Positions 53,667 to 62,408 of a stretch of 64,000 bases of DNA are shown in pieces. The position numbers and the translations under genes are program-made. The DNA is from Sneathiella chungangensis (GTDB taxonomy: Bacteria; Pseudomonadota; Alphaproteobacteria; Sneathiellales; Sneathiellaceae). The notes under the pieces were generated by a model. That model had not been told where the DNA came from, did no database searches, and was given only the letters and a program-made list of their open reading frames with translations. Within the stretch, counting starts at the first letter, position 1. Each line of letters opens with the position of its first letter. Where the stretch lies: NCBI RefSeq assembly GCF_009882935.1, contig NZ_WTVA01000014.1, positions 62,001-126,000 on the forward strand, written 5' to 3'.

Positions 53667-54809
53667 CTACTTGATAACTCCGGCGGCGCGCAAATCGCCA
53701 ATCGCGTCTGCGGCAAACCCCCAGTCGCGCATCGCTTCCTCGGTATGCTCTCCCGGCAGGCAGGGCGGACGCTGTATCGAGGGTTCCGTACGGCTGAAAC
53801 GGGGTGCCGGTGCGGGTTGAACAACACCGTCATATTCAACGAAGGTTTTCCTGTGCGTATTATGCGGATGCCGTGTCGCCTCCATGATCGAAAGAACGGG
53901 GGCGTAACATACGTCCGAACCCAACATGATCTCGTCCCATTCATCCCGGGTTTTCGTCTTGAAAATCTCGGTCAACCGCGCCTTGATCACCGGCCAGCTT
54001 TTGGGATCCATTTGCGGCGGCAGGTCCTCCTTATCGAGGCCCGTCTTTTCGAGAAGCTCCTGGTAGAATTTCGTCTCGATCGAGCCGAGCGAGATATGTT
54101 TTCCATCGGCCGTCTCATAGACGTCATAGTAATGAGTGCCGGAGTCGAGAATATTGACGCCGCGTTCGTCTTTCCAGTGCCCAGCCGCCATAAGGCCGTA
54201 AAACATTGTCATCAGCGACGCGGCGCCATCGACCATTGCCGTGTCGACAACTTGCCCTTTGCCCGATTTCTGGGCCTCGAGAATACCGCAAACGAGACCA
54301 AGCGCGAGATAGAGAGCGCCACCGCCGAAATCACCGACAAGGTTGAGCGGGGGGACCGGCGCTTCGTCCTTTCGTCCAATGGCATGCAACACGCCGGCAA
54401 GCGCAATATAGTTGATGTCGTGGCCGGCCGCCAATGCCATGGGCCCTTCCTGCCCCCAACCGGTCATCCGGCCATATACCAGCTTCGGATTGCGCTTCAG
54501 TGCCTCTTCCGGGCCAAGTCCCATACGCTCCATGACGCCAGGGCGGAATCCCTCAATCAGCCCATCCGCCTGTTCGATCAGTTTCATGACGACCTCACGC
54601 CCGGCTTCCGTCTTTGTATCGACGGCGATTGACCGGCGGCTTCGCATCAGCAGACTGTTGCGGGAGCTTGGCATACTGCCGAGCCCGGGATCGGACAAAC
54701 GGTCTATGCGGACGATATCGGCGCCAAGATCGGCCAGCAGCATGGCGCACATGGGGCCGGGCCCAATCCCGCCCATTTCAACAATTTTGTATCCTGCTAA
54801 CGGTCCCAT
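53667..54809 (-). CDS. CaiB/BaiF CoA-transferase, alpha-methylacyl-CoA racemase type
   Basis: A 380-residue class III CoA-transferase-fold protein. The N-terminal LAGYKIVEMGGIGPGPMCAM and LADLGADIVRIDR, the His in AAGHDINYIALAGVL near residue 128 and Asp in NLVGDFGGGALYLA near residue 158 match the catalytic His/Asp of bacterial alpha-methylacyl-CoA racemase. It would epimerise (R)- and (S)-2-methylacyl-CoA so that branched chains can enter beta-oxidation. It lies between the coiled-coil gene and an MFS gene, neither clearly linked. Confidence 0.9.
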   Translation of the reverse strand: MGPLAGYKIVEMGGIGPGPMCAMLLADLGADIVRIDRLSDPGLGSMPSSRNSLLMRSRRSIAVDTKTEAGREVVMKLIEQADGLIEGFRPGVMERMGLGPEEALKRNPKLVYGRMTGWGQEGPMALAAGHDINYIALAGVLHAIGRKDEAPVPPLNLVGDFGGGALYLALGLVCGILEAQKSGKGQVVDTAMVDGAASLMTMFYGLMAAGHWKDERGVNILDSGTHYYDVYETADGKHISLGSIETKFYQELLEKTGLDKEDLPPQMDPKSWPVIKARLTEIFKTKTRDEWDEIMLGSDVCYAPVLSIMEATRHPHNTHRKTFVEYDGVVQPAPAPRFSRTEPSIQRPPCLPGEHTEEAMRDWGFAADAIGDLRAAGVIK

Positions 54810-54883
54810 TATTCTTTCCTTTTCTTGTTAAGACCCGGAATTTTCTTTTCAATCTAAACCGAACCCAAATGGACTGTCATCCC

Positions 54884-56014
54884 CTAAAGTAACGACCGGT
54901 GCGGCAGCCGCGATAAATACCCGCAGAGGACAAGTGCGATCGCGCAATTCGCCGCCATGACGAAATAGGCGTGGCTGGCGAAAAATTCGTATAAATACCC
55001 CGACAGGAACAGGCAGCCTCCCATGACAAGGCCGAGCGATATGGCTGAATATAATCCCTGCGCACGTGCCGAAACCTCAATGGGTAGTTCGTCGGTGATA
55101 TACCGCATGGCGCCGAGATGAGCCGCCGCGAAAGTTACGCCATGCAGCATCTGGCTGACAATAAGCACTGGCACTCCGGGCGCAAACCCCATGACCGCCC
55201 ATCTGATCAATCCCGCCGCCCCGCCGAGAAGGATAAGCTGGATCGGACTGAAGGATTTGAAGAACCGACGCGCGAAGGCGAAGAGAATAATTTCGACGAT
55301 GACGCCCTCTGCCCAAAGGAACCCGATGGTGCCATCTTCGATACCCTGCCTTTGCCATTGCAGGGTACCGGATGTATAGAGAACCGCGTGGCTGCCCTGG
55401 ATCAATCCGGCCGCCAATAGAAAGATCATGAATACCGGGCTCGATATCAAGCGTCGCAGCCCCCGTTTCCCCGTCTCGCTTCGGCCAACATTGATTTCCG
55501 GTAGAATCAGGCAGCAAACAAACAGTAACAGGTAAGACAGCGCCAACAGTACCGGTATAAAATCAGGCGAACGTCCCTCCAGCATCTGGCCGCCCAAAAA
55601 GGCGCCGCCAATGAATGAGATGGACCCCCATAATCTTATGCGCGGATAATCGATTTGCTGCGTCCGGCCGATGGTAAGTACAAGGTTGTCGCCAAGCGCC
55701 GTGAAAGACGACGTAAATAGACCGATGGAGAGCGCAAGAACAAAGATCTGCCAGAAGCCTTCAGCGAAAAAGTAAAATTGAAAAAGCCCGAGACAAATTG
55801 CCGACATGACGACAAGCGGCGCCCGCCGTCGTCCGACATAATCGGCGATCGACGTAATCATCGGCGTGAATATGATTTTTCCCCAAACCGGCGCGGAAAG
55901 AACGATACCGATCTCGTCTGCGCTGAGGCCCTTGTAGGAAAGCCAGACCGGCCAGAACGGCAGCTGAAAGCCAACGATAAGGAACAACGCCATGTAAAAG
56001 GGCGCAAGACGCAT
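54884..56014 (-). CDS. MFS transporter, PPP (HcaT-like) family
   Basis: A 376-residue major-facilitator protein with about twelve membrane segments. MALFLIVGFQLPFWPVWLSYKGLSA-like opening (quoted in part: LPFWPVWLSYKG), GKIIFTPMITSIADYVGRRR with the conserved loop 2-3 arginines, and LWGSISFIGGAFLGGQML fit the phenylpropionate-permease group. ATG 56014 is chosen since it begins the first helix; the frame is open 41 codons further upstream without a ribosome site. Aromatic or other carboxylates are possible substrates; no catabolic operon is adjacent. Confidence 0.88.
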   Translation of the reverse strand: MRLAPFYMALFLIVGFQLPFWPVWLSYKGLSADEIGIVLSAPVWGKIIFTPMITSIADYVGRRRAPLVVMSAICLGLFQFYFFAEGFWQIFVLALSIGLFTSSFTALGDNLVLTIGRTQQIDYPRIRLWGSISFIGGAFLGGQMLEGRSPDFIPVLLALSYLLLFVCCLILPEINVGRSETGKRGLRRLISSPVFMIFLLAAGLIQGSHAVLYTSGTLQWQRQGIEDGTIGFLWAEGVIVEIILFAFARRFFKSFSPIQLILLGGAAGLIRWAVMGFAPGVPVLIVSQMLHGVTFAAAHLGAMRYITDELPIEVSARAQGLYSAISLGLVMGGCLFLSGYLYEFFASHAYFVMAANCAIALVLCGYLSRLPHRSLL

Positions 56015-56223
56015 GGCGGTCTTTTGGTCAAAAGTGATCAGGGGTGCCACGAGGGAGCGCCTTTCCGCCAGTCTGGGACCAGATATCTCTAGGGGAGACA
56101 GGTGTGACTGTAAAGCTGCCGCGCCCCCCGACAGCATAAAAATTTGCCTATCATGATATTCTCTGGCTTAATCCGCCTTAAGAATTTCACGAAAGGTTCA
56201 GGCGACATAGGGGCATGAAGTAA

Positions 56224-57060
56224 ATGGGCAAAATCATTGGCGGCGTTATCATCGGTCTGATCGTAATCATTGCCATCGTTGTTGGCGTTTTCTATTTCAA
56301 TCTAGATAAGGTCATCATTGCCGCGGTTGAAAGCTATGGCTCTGACGTCACCAAAACCGACGTTGTGCTGAATGATGTCGACCTTGATCTGACGAGTGGG
56401 AAAGGCGCGCTGAAAGGCTTTAGTGTCGGTAATCCTGACGGCTTTGAAGAAGACCATTCCATCAAATTCGACAGTGTCGCAATGGAGGTTGATATCGCGG
56501 ATACGAGCGACAAGCTGATCCACATCCGGGAAATCCGCGTGGAGAACCCTTCGATCATTTATGAAGTCAACCAGACGACCAACAATCTGACCGCAATACA
56601 GAATAATGTGGATGCCTTCCTGAAGGAAAAGGGATTGGGCGGCGAAAAATCGGACGAAGCCAGCTCGGAAGATGGCCCGAAGGTCATTATTGATAATCTC
56701 TACGTCACGGGCGGACAGGTTTCCGTCAAGGCGCCTATCCTCGCCAACCAGAAGGTCGAAGGCCGGCTTCCCAATATTCATATGGTCAATATCGGCAAGG
56801 ATGAAGGTGGCGCGAGCCCTGGCGAGGTCGCGGCGAAAATAATCGAGGAGATCACCGGCAAAGCGATGGGCGTGATCACGCAGCTCGGTATCGGCAAGAA
56901 TATTGGGACACTGCTCGATAATGCGGGCGATCTGGTCAACAAGACCGGTGTCGGGGAAGCCGCCGGAAAAGCGGGCGAAGCCGCGACGGGGGCGGCCAAA
57001 GGCGCGACCGGCGCGGTGGAAGGCGCCGGTAAATCCATCAAAAAACTGTTTGGCGATTAA
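56224..57060 (+). CDS. AsmA-like membrane-anchored periplasmic protein
   Basis: A 278-residue protein with one N-terminal membrane helix (IIGGVIIGLIVIIAIVVGVF) and a periplasmic body. Residues 35-120 resemble the AsmA/DUF748 start (SDVTKTDVVLNDVDLDLTSG, GFSVGNPDGFEEDHSIKFDS). The C-terminal 60 residues are a low-complexity Gly/Ala/Lys helix (GEAAGKAGEAATGAAKGATG). Full AsmA-family proteins shape or bridge membranes; this short form has no known role. It is 27 nt before an MscS-type channel gene, with which it is probably co-transcribed. Confidence 0.78.
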   Translation: MGKIIGGVIIGLIVIIAIVVGVFYFNLDKVIIAAVESYGSDVTKTDVVLNDVDLDLTSGKGALKGFSVGNPDGFEEDHSIKFDSVAMEVDIADTSDKLIHIREIRVENPSIIYEVNQTTNNLTAIQNNVDAFLKEKGLGGEKSDEASSEDGPKVIIDNLYVTGGQVSVKAPILANQKVEGRLPNIHMVNIGKDEGGASPGEVAAKIIEEITGKAMGVITQLGIGKNIGTLLDNAGDLVNKTGVGEAAGKAGEAATGAAKGATGAVEGAGKSIKKLFGD

Positions 57061-57087
57061 TCCCTTAATTAGTAACGCGATTAAAAC

Positions 57088-57960
57088 ATGGACGCAGTAA
57101 ACGAAAATATCGAGACGGTCTCGAAATGGGTCGATATCGTCACCGAATTTGCCATCGAGTACGGATTTCAGATACTCGGTGCTGTGGTATTCCTCTTGTT
57201 CGGGCTGCTGGTTGCCAACTGGATCGGTAACCGGCTGCTCGATATGGCGCTTGCCCGCAATATCGACGTGACCCTCTCCCGATTTATGGGAAGCGCGGTG
57301 AAGTTTATCCTCATCGTCATGCTCATCATTATCACGCTTGGCAATTTCGGGATCAGTATCGCCCCGCTTATTGCGCTCGCAGGGGCGGTAACGTTCGGCG
57401 CAACCCTTGCCCTTCAGGGGCCGATCTCCAACTTCGGCGCCGGCGTCGCCATCATCCTGACACGGCCCTTCGTCGTCGGTAATGTCATCACCGTTCAGGG
57501 AGTAAGCGGCGTTGTCGACAGGATCACGCTTGGCATCACCTTCCTTACCGGAGAGGATGGCGAGCAGATTGCCATTCCCAACAAGGAGATCGTCGGACAG
57601 GTCATCGTCAATTCAATGGAAATGCGGATCGTCGAGAGCAATTTCTGCATTTCCGCCGACACGGACCCGGCGAGAGTCATCAAACTGATACAGGAGGCGA
57701 TCGCGAAACTGATCAACGAGGACTCCCCGACCCCACCGCAAGTCGGCATCCAGGATTTCACCTATGGCGGCGTTATCATTGGCACCCGCGTTTGGGTCCC
57801 CGGGCTCAAATATTTTGAGGACCGGTATGACATCAACGATACAATTTATAAGGTGCTTAAGGACAATAACATCGAGTTGATGAAATTTGGCGGTGTGAGC
57901 CTTGCATTGCCGCCGCTCAACGAAGGAAACGGACCGGCCGTTCCACCACCGGTCCTGTAG
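57088..57960 (+). CDS. small-conductance mechanosensitive channel, MscS family
   Basis: A 290-residue channel that opens on membrane tension to release solutes. Three N-terminal helices (FQILGAVVFLLFGLLVANWI, VKFILIVMLIIITLGNFGI, and pore helix APLIALAGAVTFGATLA) are followed by the MscS signature ALQGPISNFGAGVAIILTRPF (quoted in part) near residue 112, the beta domain with IPNKEIVGQVIVN, and the C-terminal alpha/beta domain. Length matches E. coli MscS (286). It follows the AsmA-like gene closely. Confidence 0.94.
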   Translation: MDAVNENIETVSKWVDIVTEFAIEYGFQILGAVVFLLFGLLVANWIGNRLLDMALARNIDVTLSRFMGSAVKFILIVMLIIITLGNFGISIAPLIALAGAVTFGATLALQGPISNFGAGVAIILTRPFVVGNVITVQGVSGVVDRITLGITFLTGEDGEQIAIPNKEIVGQVIVNSMEMRIVESNFCISADTDPARVIKLIQEAIAKLINEDSPTPPQVGIQDFTYGGVIIGTRVWVPGLKYFEDRYDINDTIYKVLKDNNIELMKFGGVSLALPPLNEGNGPAVPPPVL

Positions 57961-58066
57961 TTTCCATCACCGCCGAAAATTCTTCATTTCACAAAATTAC
58001 GGTAACAATCCGATCAATGAACGCTTAGAATAGACCGCAACGTCATACAAGTTAGGAACGGATCGA

Positions 58067-58210
58067 ATGAGATATATATTGATACTTGGCATAGCCCTGA
58101 TTGCGGCAGGATGCGGATCCAGGTTCTCCGTAAATAATCCTAATCCCTATAGCGTTTATAATTATGACTATTCCGACTGCTGCCAGCAGGGCAACGGGCC
58201 GCGGCCATAA
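58067..58210 (+). CDS. small putative lipoprotein
   Basis: A 47-residue frame starting at ATG 58067 with AGGA about 9 nt upstream. The N-terminus RYILILGIALIAAGC is a lipoprotein signal with lipobox AAGC at residue 16, so the mature part would be a 32-residue lipid-anchored peptide, NPYSVYNYDYSDCCQQGNGP in part, rich in Tyr, Asn and with a CC pair. Function unknown. It is 17 nt before the DUF3237 gene and may share its transcript. Confidence 0.65.
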   Translation: MRYILILGIALIAAGCGSRFSVNNPNPYSVYNYDYSDCCQQGNGPRP

Positions 58211-58227
58211 CGGACAAGGATATCCAG

Positions 58228-58689
58228 ATGTCGGACATTAAACTTACCCATGCCTTCGATATGCAGCTGTCGGTCAAATCTCCGGTCCTCAATCTTGGAA
58301 AGACACCACAAGGCGGGCGGCTGATTGCTGAAGTGACCGGCGGTGTGATTACGGGCCCGCTGCTCAATGGGCGCGTTCACGCCGGCGGCGCCGACTGGCT
58401 GCTGTTACGCGAAGATGACGTTATGCAGCTCGACGTACGCATTACAATCGAAGCGGAAGACGGCGGCCTGATTTATGCTCGCTATGAAGGACTCCGTCAC
58501 GGACCGCAAGATGTAATGGCAAAAATGGCGGCGGGCGAAACAGTTGACCCCTCTCTCTTTTATTTCCGCATTCTGCCACGCTTCGAAACGTCGGCGGCGT
58601 CGCATCTATGGCTCAACAAGCACCTATTCGTCGGCACCGGGGAGCGTAATTCGGAGGGACCGAAATACAGCGTCTTCAAAGTCGAGTAA
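58228..58689 (+). CDS. DUF3237 family protein
   Basis: A 153-residue protein of unknown function, recognised by IAEVTGGVITGPLLNGRVHA near residue 34, GGADWLLLREDDVMQLDVRI near residue 52, and RFETSAASHLWLNKHLFVG near residue 120, all typical of DUF3237. It is probably a beta-barrel-like fold. No signal peptide. ATG 58228 directly follows the small lipoprotein gene. Some family members occur near aromatic or lignin-related genes; no such context is here. Confidence 0.85.
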   Translation: MSDIKLTHAFDMQLSVKSPVLNLGKTPQGGRLIAEVTGGVITGPLLNGRVHAGGADWLLLREDDVMQLDVRITIEAEDGGLIYARYEGLRHGPQDVMAKMAAGETVDPSLFYFRILPRFETSAASHLWLNKHLFVGTGERNSEGPKYSVFKVE

Positions 58690-58703
58690 CTGGCGCAGAC
58701 GGT

Positions 58704-59327
58704 CTATTCGCAGGACCCGTCCCACGGAATAGTGACGAATACCGTTTTTCCGTTCACACCCGGGAAATCCTGGAACAACGCATCAAGTACTTCATCAAAA
58801 ACCCCGGTCAATGTCGGGCACCGACCGGCAGATTGCGCCCGTCCTTCGTAAATTCGGACCGGATTTTCGGATTTGGCGGTCTTGCCTTCTACGATATCGA
58901 TCGCAATGAATCGGTTATACTCCACCCATGTCTGGGTGTTGTATGTCCGCCCAAGAGAGCCTCCGTAAAACGGGCCTCCGCCGCCATAGACACCAAGCCC
59001 GAAAGATCCGAATACCGGAGATGAGGTAGTTGTCGAACGCGGCTCCGTGCCGTCGACGCCATAGGAAACGTAGGCGACATAATCCGGATCCGGCAAGTGT
59101 TCCCGGACAACAAATCCGACAAATCTGAGCTTGTCCGCAATTTTCGGGCGGTAGTTGAGAAATTCAAGACTGGATTCCTTTGACGTCGGCTGCGCACGAA
59201 TTATGATATTTTTCCCCCTGATATTAGCGAGATCCGGCGTGAAAAATGCGGTGACGTTGGCTTCCACCGTCGGCTTGGTGCAAGCCGCCAGCAACAGAAC
59301 GGCTATAAGTGTCGCTATTATCCTCAT
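58704..59327 (-). CDS. DUF4136-like lipoprotein
   Basis: A 207-residue lipoprotein. The signal MRIIATLIAVLLLAAC ends in lipobox LAAC (Cys16). The body shows FVGFVVREHLPDPDYVAYVS and SYGVDGTEP, a Gly-rich stretch FGLGVYGGGGPFYGGSL, and the tail FQDFPGVNGKTVFVTIP, consistent with DUF4136. GGAGAC lies 5 nt before ATG 59327. It would be anchored to the outer membrane facing the periplasm. Role unknown. Confidence 0.8.
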   Translation of the reverse strand: MRIIATLIAVLLLAACTKPTVEANVTAFFTPDLANIRGKNIIIRAQPTSKESSLEFLNYRPKIADKLRFVGFVVREHLPDPDYVAYVSYGVDGTEPRSTTTSSPVFGSFGLGVYGGGGPFYGGSLGRTYNTQTWVEYNRFIAIDIVEGKTAKSENPVRIYEGRAQSAGRCPTLTGVFDEVLDALFQDFPGVNGKTVFVTIPWDGSCE

Positions 59328-59660
59328 GAACTGTCTCCAACGGGTTTCCGGATGGATTAGCCTTCTAATATTGTTCAACGGCAAATCGCAATCAACAACT
59401 GGCCTGGAATTGATGGAAATTTTTTTCTTGGCGACCCGCGCGAATTAACCATATCCGCCAATTGCTTTTACTTCCACGAGAAGTTTCGGTATAATTTTCC
59501 AATAATTTAATTCATTCTCGAACTACGCAAATCAGGGTCGCCAAAAAAATTCCAATAAATGACCTGCGGCGGCGGCATTGGTCGAAGGTCAAAAAAAACA
59601 TAAATCCGGGCACCGGTCGGAAATCAAGAATTTTCGGGGCGATTTAAGAACGGAGTAAGT
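59328..59660. other. 333-nt gap without a supported gene
   Basis: A+T-rich stretch between the lipoprotein gene and the 180-residue protein gene. It contains an inverted repeat: GGCGACCC at 59430-59437, preceded by seven Ts, and GGGTCGCC at 59535-59542, followed by seven As, 97 nt apart. Both promoters should be here. I see no frame or RNA I can support. Confidence 0.55.
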
Positions 59661-60203
59661 ATGAACGTAGATCTTATCGGAAAACCCGCTTATTTGACGG
59701 ACATCAGGTATGGAGATCTGTTTTATATGCAGATCGGCGAGAGAATTTACCCCTGTATCAAGACGTATTTCGTCAAAAACGATACGGAAATAATAGATTA
59801 TGTCGTCGCGTTCACGCCTTCGGAGAGGGACAGGACGTATTTACCGCGGTTAATGGAAGAAAGAAATCTTGCCGCCAAGGTCGCCTATCGAGTGTCGGAG
59901 CCGGTATTCCGATCGATGATCAACGAAAGCTCTATCCTGACGGATATCGAGTACTGGCCGACACCGGGTATCGTTATTGAAAGCTCGGATGCGACTTATC
60001 TGACAATCAAGTCCGGACGGATGCCGCATAAACTGATGTATCTCAATATCAGTACAGGGGAGCTGATCGCGACATCGCCGAAAGCGCCCTTCGTCTTTGT
60101 CATGGAATGGAAAATCGTCCTCCAGCAGGAAGGCAGCGAACAGACACTTGTCCGATTCCCGGTCGGCAGTCCGACACTCCTCAAGAACGCTGCCGCCCAG
60201 TAA
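59661..60203 (+). CDS. hypothetical protein
   Basis: A 180-residue protein I do not recognise. It looks cytoplasmic and largely beta (YGDLFYMQIGERIYPCIKTY, IDYVVAFTPSERDRTYLPRL, SSDATYLTIKSGRMPHKLMY), with no membrane segment or catalytic motif. GGAG lies 7 nt before ATG 59661. It is a single-gene unit with its own strong terminator. Confidence 0.72.
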   Translation: MNVDLIGKPAYLTDIRYGDLFYMQIGERIYPCIKTYFVKNDTEIIDYVVAFTPSERDRTYLPRLMEERNLAAKVAYRVSEPVFRSMINESSILTDIEYWPTPGIVIESSDATYLTIKSGRMPHKLMYLNISTGELIATSPKAPFVFVMEWKIVLQQEGSEQTLVRFPVGSPTLLKNAAAQ

Positions 60204-60231
60204 GCAGCAAATAATTCTGTTTTCGTCTCGG

Positions 60232-60258
60232 CCAGGCGGCAACGCCTGGTCGTTTTTT
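60232..60258 (+). terminator. rho-independent terminator
   Basis: CCAGGCG (60232-60238), loop GCAA, CGCCTGG (60243-60249), then six Ts at 60253-60258. A textbook hairpin 29 nt after the stop of the 180-residue protein gene. Confidence 0.92.
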
Positions 60259-60277
60259 ATTCTGTTTATCGGGAAAA

Positions 60278-60354
60278 TGGTGGGCGTAACAAGATTCGAA
60301 CTTGTGACCTCTGCGATGTCAACACAGCGCTCTAACCAACTGAGCTATACGCCC
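60278..60354 (-). tRNA. tRNA-Val (anticodon GAC)
   Basis: On the minus strand the sequence folds as a full cloverleaf: acceptor GGGCGTA/TACGCCC, D arm GCTC-AGTTGGTTA-GAGC, anticodon stem CTGTG/CGCAG with loop TTGACAT (anticodon GAC, valine), variable AGGTC, T arm ACAAG-TTCGAAT-CTTGT, discriminator A and encoded CCA at 60278-60280. Length with CCA is 77 nt. Confidence 0.97.
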
Positions 60355-60458
60355 TCATATCCGCAATTTTGCGGCGGGAATTGGCGACTTATAAAGCGCT
60401 GCGATTTTCAATGCAAGCCCTATCTAAGCGGCAAAGGCGATATTAAAAGATTCGCGTT

Positions 60459-60833
60459 CTATCCGGAAATAGCGCGATCATCGAGCGCGTTCCGCACAGC
60501 ATCGACCAGCGAGTTCAAGTGAAACGGCTTCGAGAGAACCTTGCTCACCCCGTCTACCGTATCCAGCGCCTCCATCGCCACCGCGGAGAATCCCGTGATA
60601 AAAATGACAGGAATATCCGGCTCAAGCTTACGGGCATGGCGGGCGAGTTCAATTCCGTTCATTCCCGGCATAACCAGATCGGAAATCAAGATGTCAATCT
60701 GGCCGCTCCCGAACGCCGGCAACGCATCTTCACCATCGCTGAAGGCGAGCACTTCATGGCCGGCATTTTCCAGACTTCGAGCCAGAAACGGACGCAAATT
60801 GTCATCGTCTTCAGCAAGTAAAATACGGGCCAT
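60459..60833 (-). CDS. cpdR: CpdR-type single-domain response regulator
   Basis: A 124-residue receiver domain without output domain. MARILLAEDDDNLRPFLARS, phosphoacceptor Asp52 in LISDLVMPGMNGIELARHA, IFITGFSAVAM and KVLSKPFHLNSLV match CpdR. In Caulobacter unphosphorylated CpdR brings ClpXP to the cell pole and primes it to degrade CtrA (via PopA/RcdA) and other substrates; the CckA-ChpT relay inactivates it. ATG 60833 is chosen as the family start; an ATG 9 codons upstream is open, and neither has a good ribosome site. The single-gene unit lies beside tRNA-Val. It fits with sspB and ssrA in the same window. Confidence 0.88.
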   Translation of the reverse strand: MARILLAEDDDNLRPFLARSLENAGHEVLAFSDGEDALPAFGSGQIDILISDLVMPGMNGIELARHARKLEPDIPVIFITGFSAVAMEALDTVDGVSKVLSKPFHLNSLVDAVRNALDDRAISG

Positions 60834-60957
60834 GGCAAAATCTACACAAATGTCATTCAAATAGGTTCATGAAATAGACTATACTATTCAAAAGCAACTG
60901 GCAAAATGGCACCGGATATTTTTTCAGAACCGGCGAAAGAAGAGAGAAAAAGGAAAC

Positions 60958-61833
60958 ATGACCGCCTTCACGTCTCCGGCGAAAATAATCTGGCCCAAGG
61001 AATGGCTTATTCCTTTCGTTTTCTCGTCCCCGCACAGCGGACGCAACTATCCGGCGGATTTCGTCCAGTGCTCGAAACTTGACTTCGAAAAATTACGCCA
61101 ATCGGAGGATTTCCTTGTTGACGAGCTCTTCGCGAGCGCAACGGAAAACGGCGCCCCCCTTTTATGTGCGGAATTTCCCCGCGCCTATTGCGATGCCAAC
61201 CGCGAAGCTTTCGAACTCGATCCGCATATGTATAAAACGCCGCTCCCAGATTATGTGATGACGGCAAGCCCCCGACTTGCGAGCGGGATCGGAACGATCC
61301 CCCGGGTGGTGGGCGCCGGCCAGGAAATTTACAGGGACAAGCTGGACTTCAAGGACGCGCAAAAGCGTATCAATGAATGCTATTTCCCCTACCACCATGC
61401 GCTCCGCCAACTGCTGGAGGAAGGGCAGAAGAAATTCGGTTTTATCTACCTGATCGATTGCCATTCGATGCCGTCGCAGGCACCGGGAAGCAGACGTGGG
61501 CGCGGAGCAATCGGCACGCAGCGGCCCGACATTATTCTCGGCAACCGGTACGGAACCTCCTGCGGTCCCCAGCTCTTCAACGCGACACTCTCCCGGTTTG
61601 AAAGCTACGGTTATCACGTCGGCCAAAACACACCCTATGCCGGCGGCTTTATCACGACCCATTACGGCAAACCGGACAAGAATATCCACGCCCTTCAAAT
61701 CGAAATTAACCGGGGCCTCTACATGGATCAGAAAAAGCTGGCGCCGACCTCCGGTTTCACCCGGCTCAGGAATGACATTGCCGGGTTTATCCGGGAAATA
61801 AGCGAAGACCATAGTTCCCAACTGACGGCATAG
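60958..61833 (+). CDS. N-formylglutamate amidohydrolase family protein
   Basis: A 291-residue member of the N-formylglutamate amidohydrolase (HutG-type) family, which cleaves formylglutamate or related amides. Landmarks are FVFSSPHSGRNYP near residue 21 with a likely zinc His, AEFPRAYCDANREAFELDP near residue 70, LIDCHSMPS near residue 170 with a second His, and HALQIEINRGLYMD near residue 245. Histidine-utilisation genes are not nearby, so the natural substrate may differ. AAGGAAAC precedes ATG 60958, and a GNAT gene follows after 5 nt. Confidence 0.88.
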   Translation: MTAFTSPAKIIWPKEWLIPFVFSSPHSGRNYPADFVQCSKLDFEKLRQSEDFLVDELFASATENGAPLLCAEFPRAYCDANREAFELDPHMYKTPLPDYVMTASPRLASGIGTIPRVVGAGQEIYRDKLDFKDAQKRINECYFPYHHALRQLLEEGQKKFGFIYLIDCHSMPSQAPGSRRGRGAIGTQRPDIILGNRYGTSCGPQLFNATLSRFESYGYHVGQNTPYAGGFITTHYGKPDKNIHALQIEINRGLYMDQKKLAPTSGFTRLRNDIAGFIREISEDHSSQLTA

Positions 61834-61838
61834 AGCCA

Positions 61839-62360
61839 ATGACGACGGAAATTTCGCCGATTGTTCGCCCATCATCGCCGGAAGACATGGCGACCATTAC
61901 CGAAATATATGCCGCCAGCGTCCTCACGGGGCTCGGGACATTCGAAATCGACCCCCCCGATGAAATGGAAATGACGGCGCGGCGCAATGCCATTTTGCAG
62001 CAGCAGCTTCCCTATATCGTTGTGGAAGTCGACGGCGAAGTGGTCGGTTTCGCCTATGCCGGCCTCTACCGTCCGCGGCCGGCTTATCGGAATACAGTCG
62101 AGAATTCGGTATATATTCGCGAAGATATGCGCGGGCGCGGCGTCGGTAAGGCTCTGCTCGACGAATTAATAAAGAAATGCCGGGAAGCGGGGAAAAAGCA
62201 GATGGTCGCCGTCATCGGCGATTCCGGCAATCGCGGATCCATAGGTTTGCACAAATCTCGCGGTTTCCGGCTTGTCGGGATATTGGAGGAAGTCGGTTAC
62301 AAGCACGACCGGTGGGTGGATACCGTGATCATGCAGAAAAATCTGACATTGGACGAGTAA
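61839..62360 (+). CDS. GNAT N-acetyltransferase, phosphinothricin-acetyltransferase-like
   Basis: A 173-residue acetyltransferase using acetyl-CoA. Similar to Pat/MnaT enzymes: VRPSSPEDMATITEIYAASV, ENSVYIREDMRGRGVGKALL with the acetyl-CoA-binding RGRGVG near residue 97, and GFRLVGILEEVGYKHDRWVD at the end. Relatives acetylate methionine sulfone, phosphinothricin or other amino acids. It is 5 nt after the amidohydrolase gene, so the two are probably an operon handling N-acyl amino acids. Confidence 0.9.
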   Translation: MTTEISPIVRPSSPEDMATITEIYAASVLTGLGTFEIDPPDEMEMTARRNAILQQQLPYIVVEVDGEVVGFAYAGLYRPRPAYRNTVENSVYIREDMRGRGVGKALLDELIKKCREAGKKQMVAVIGDSGNRGSIGLHKSRGFRLVGILEEVGYKHDRWVDTVIMQKNLTLDE

Positions 62361-62408
62361 TCGGAAAACTGGCGCGGATATTGCTTCCTTGATGTCAGGA
62401 GGAAGTGA

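Noticed and set aside
56169-56184. TTAA-N6-TTAA upstream of the AsmA-like gene as a CtrA box
   Set aside because: The spacer is six, not seven bases, so the two half sites are out of register.
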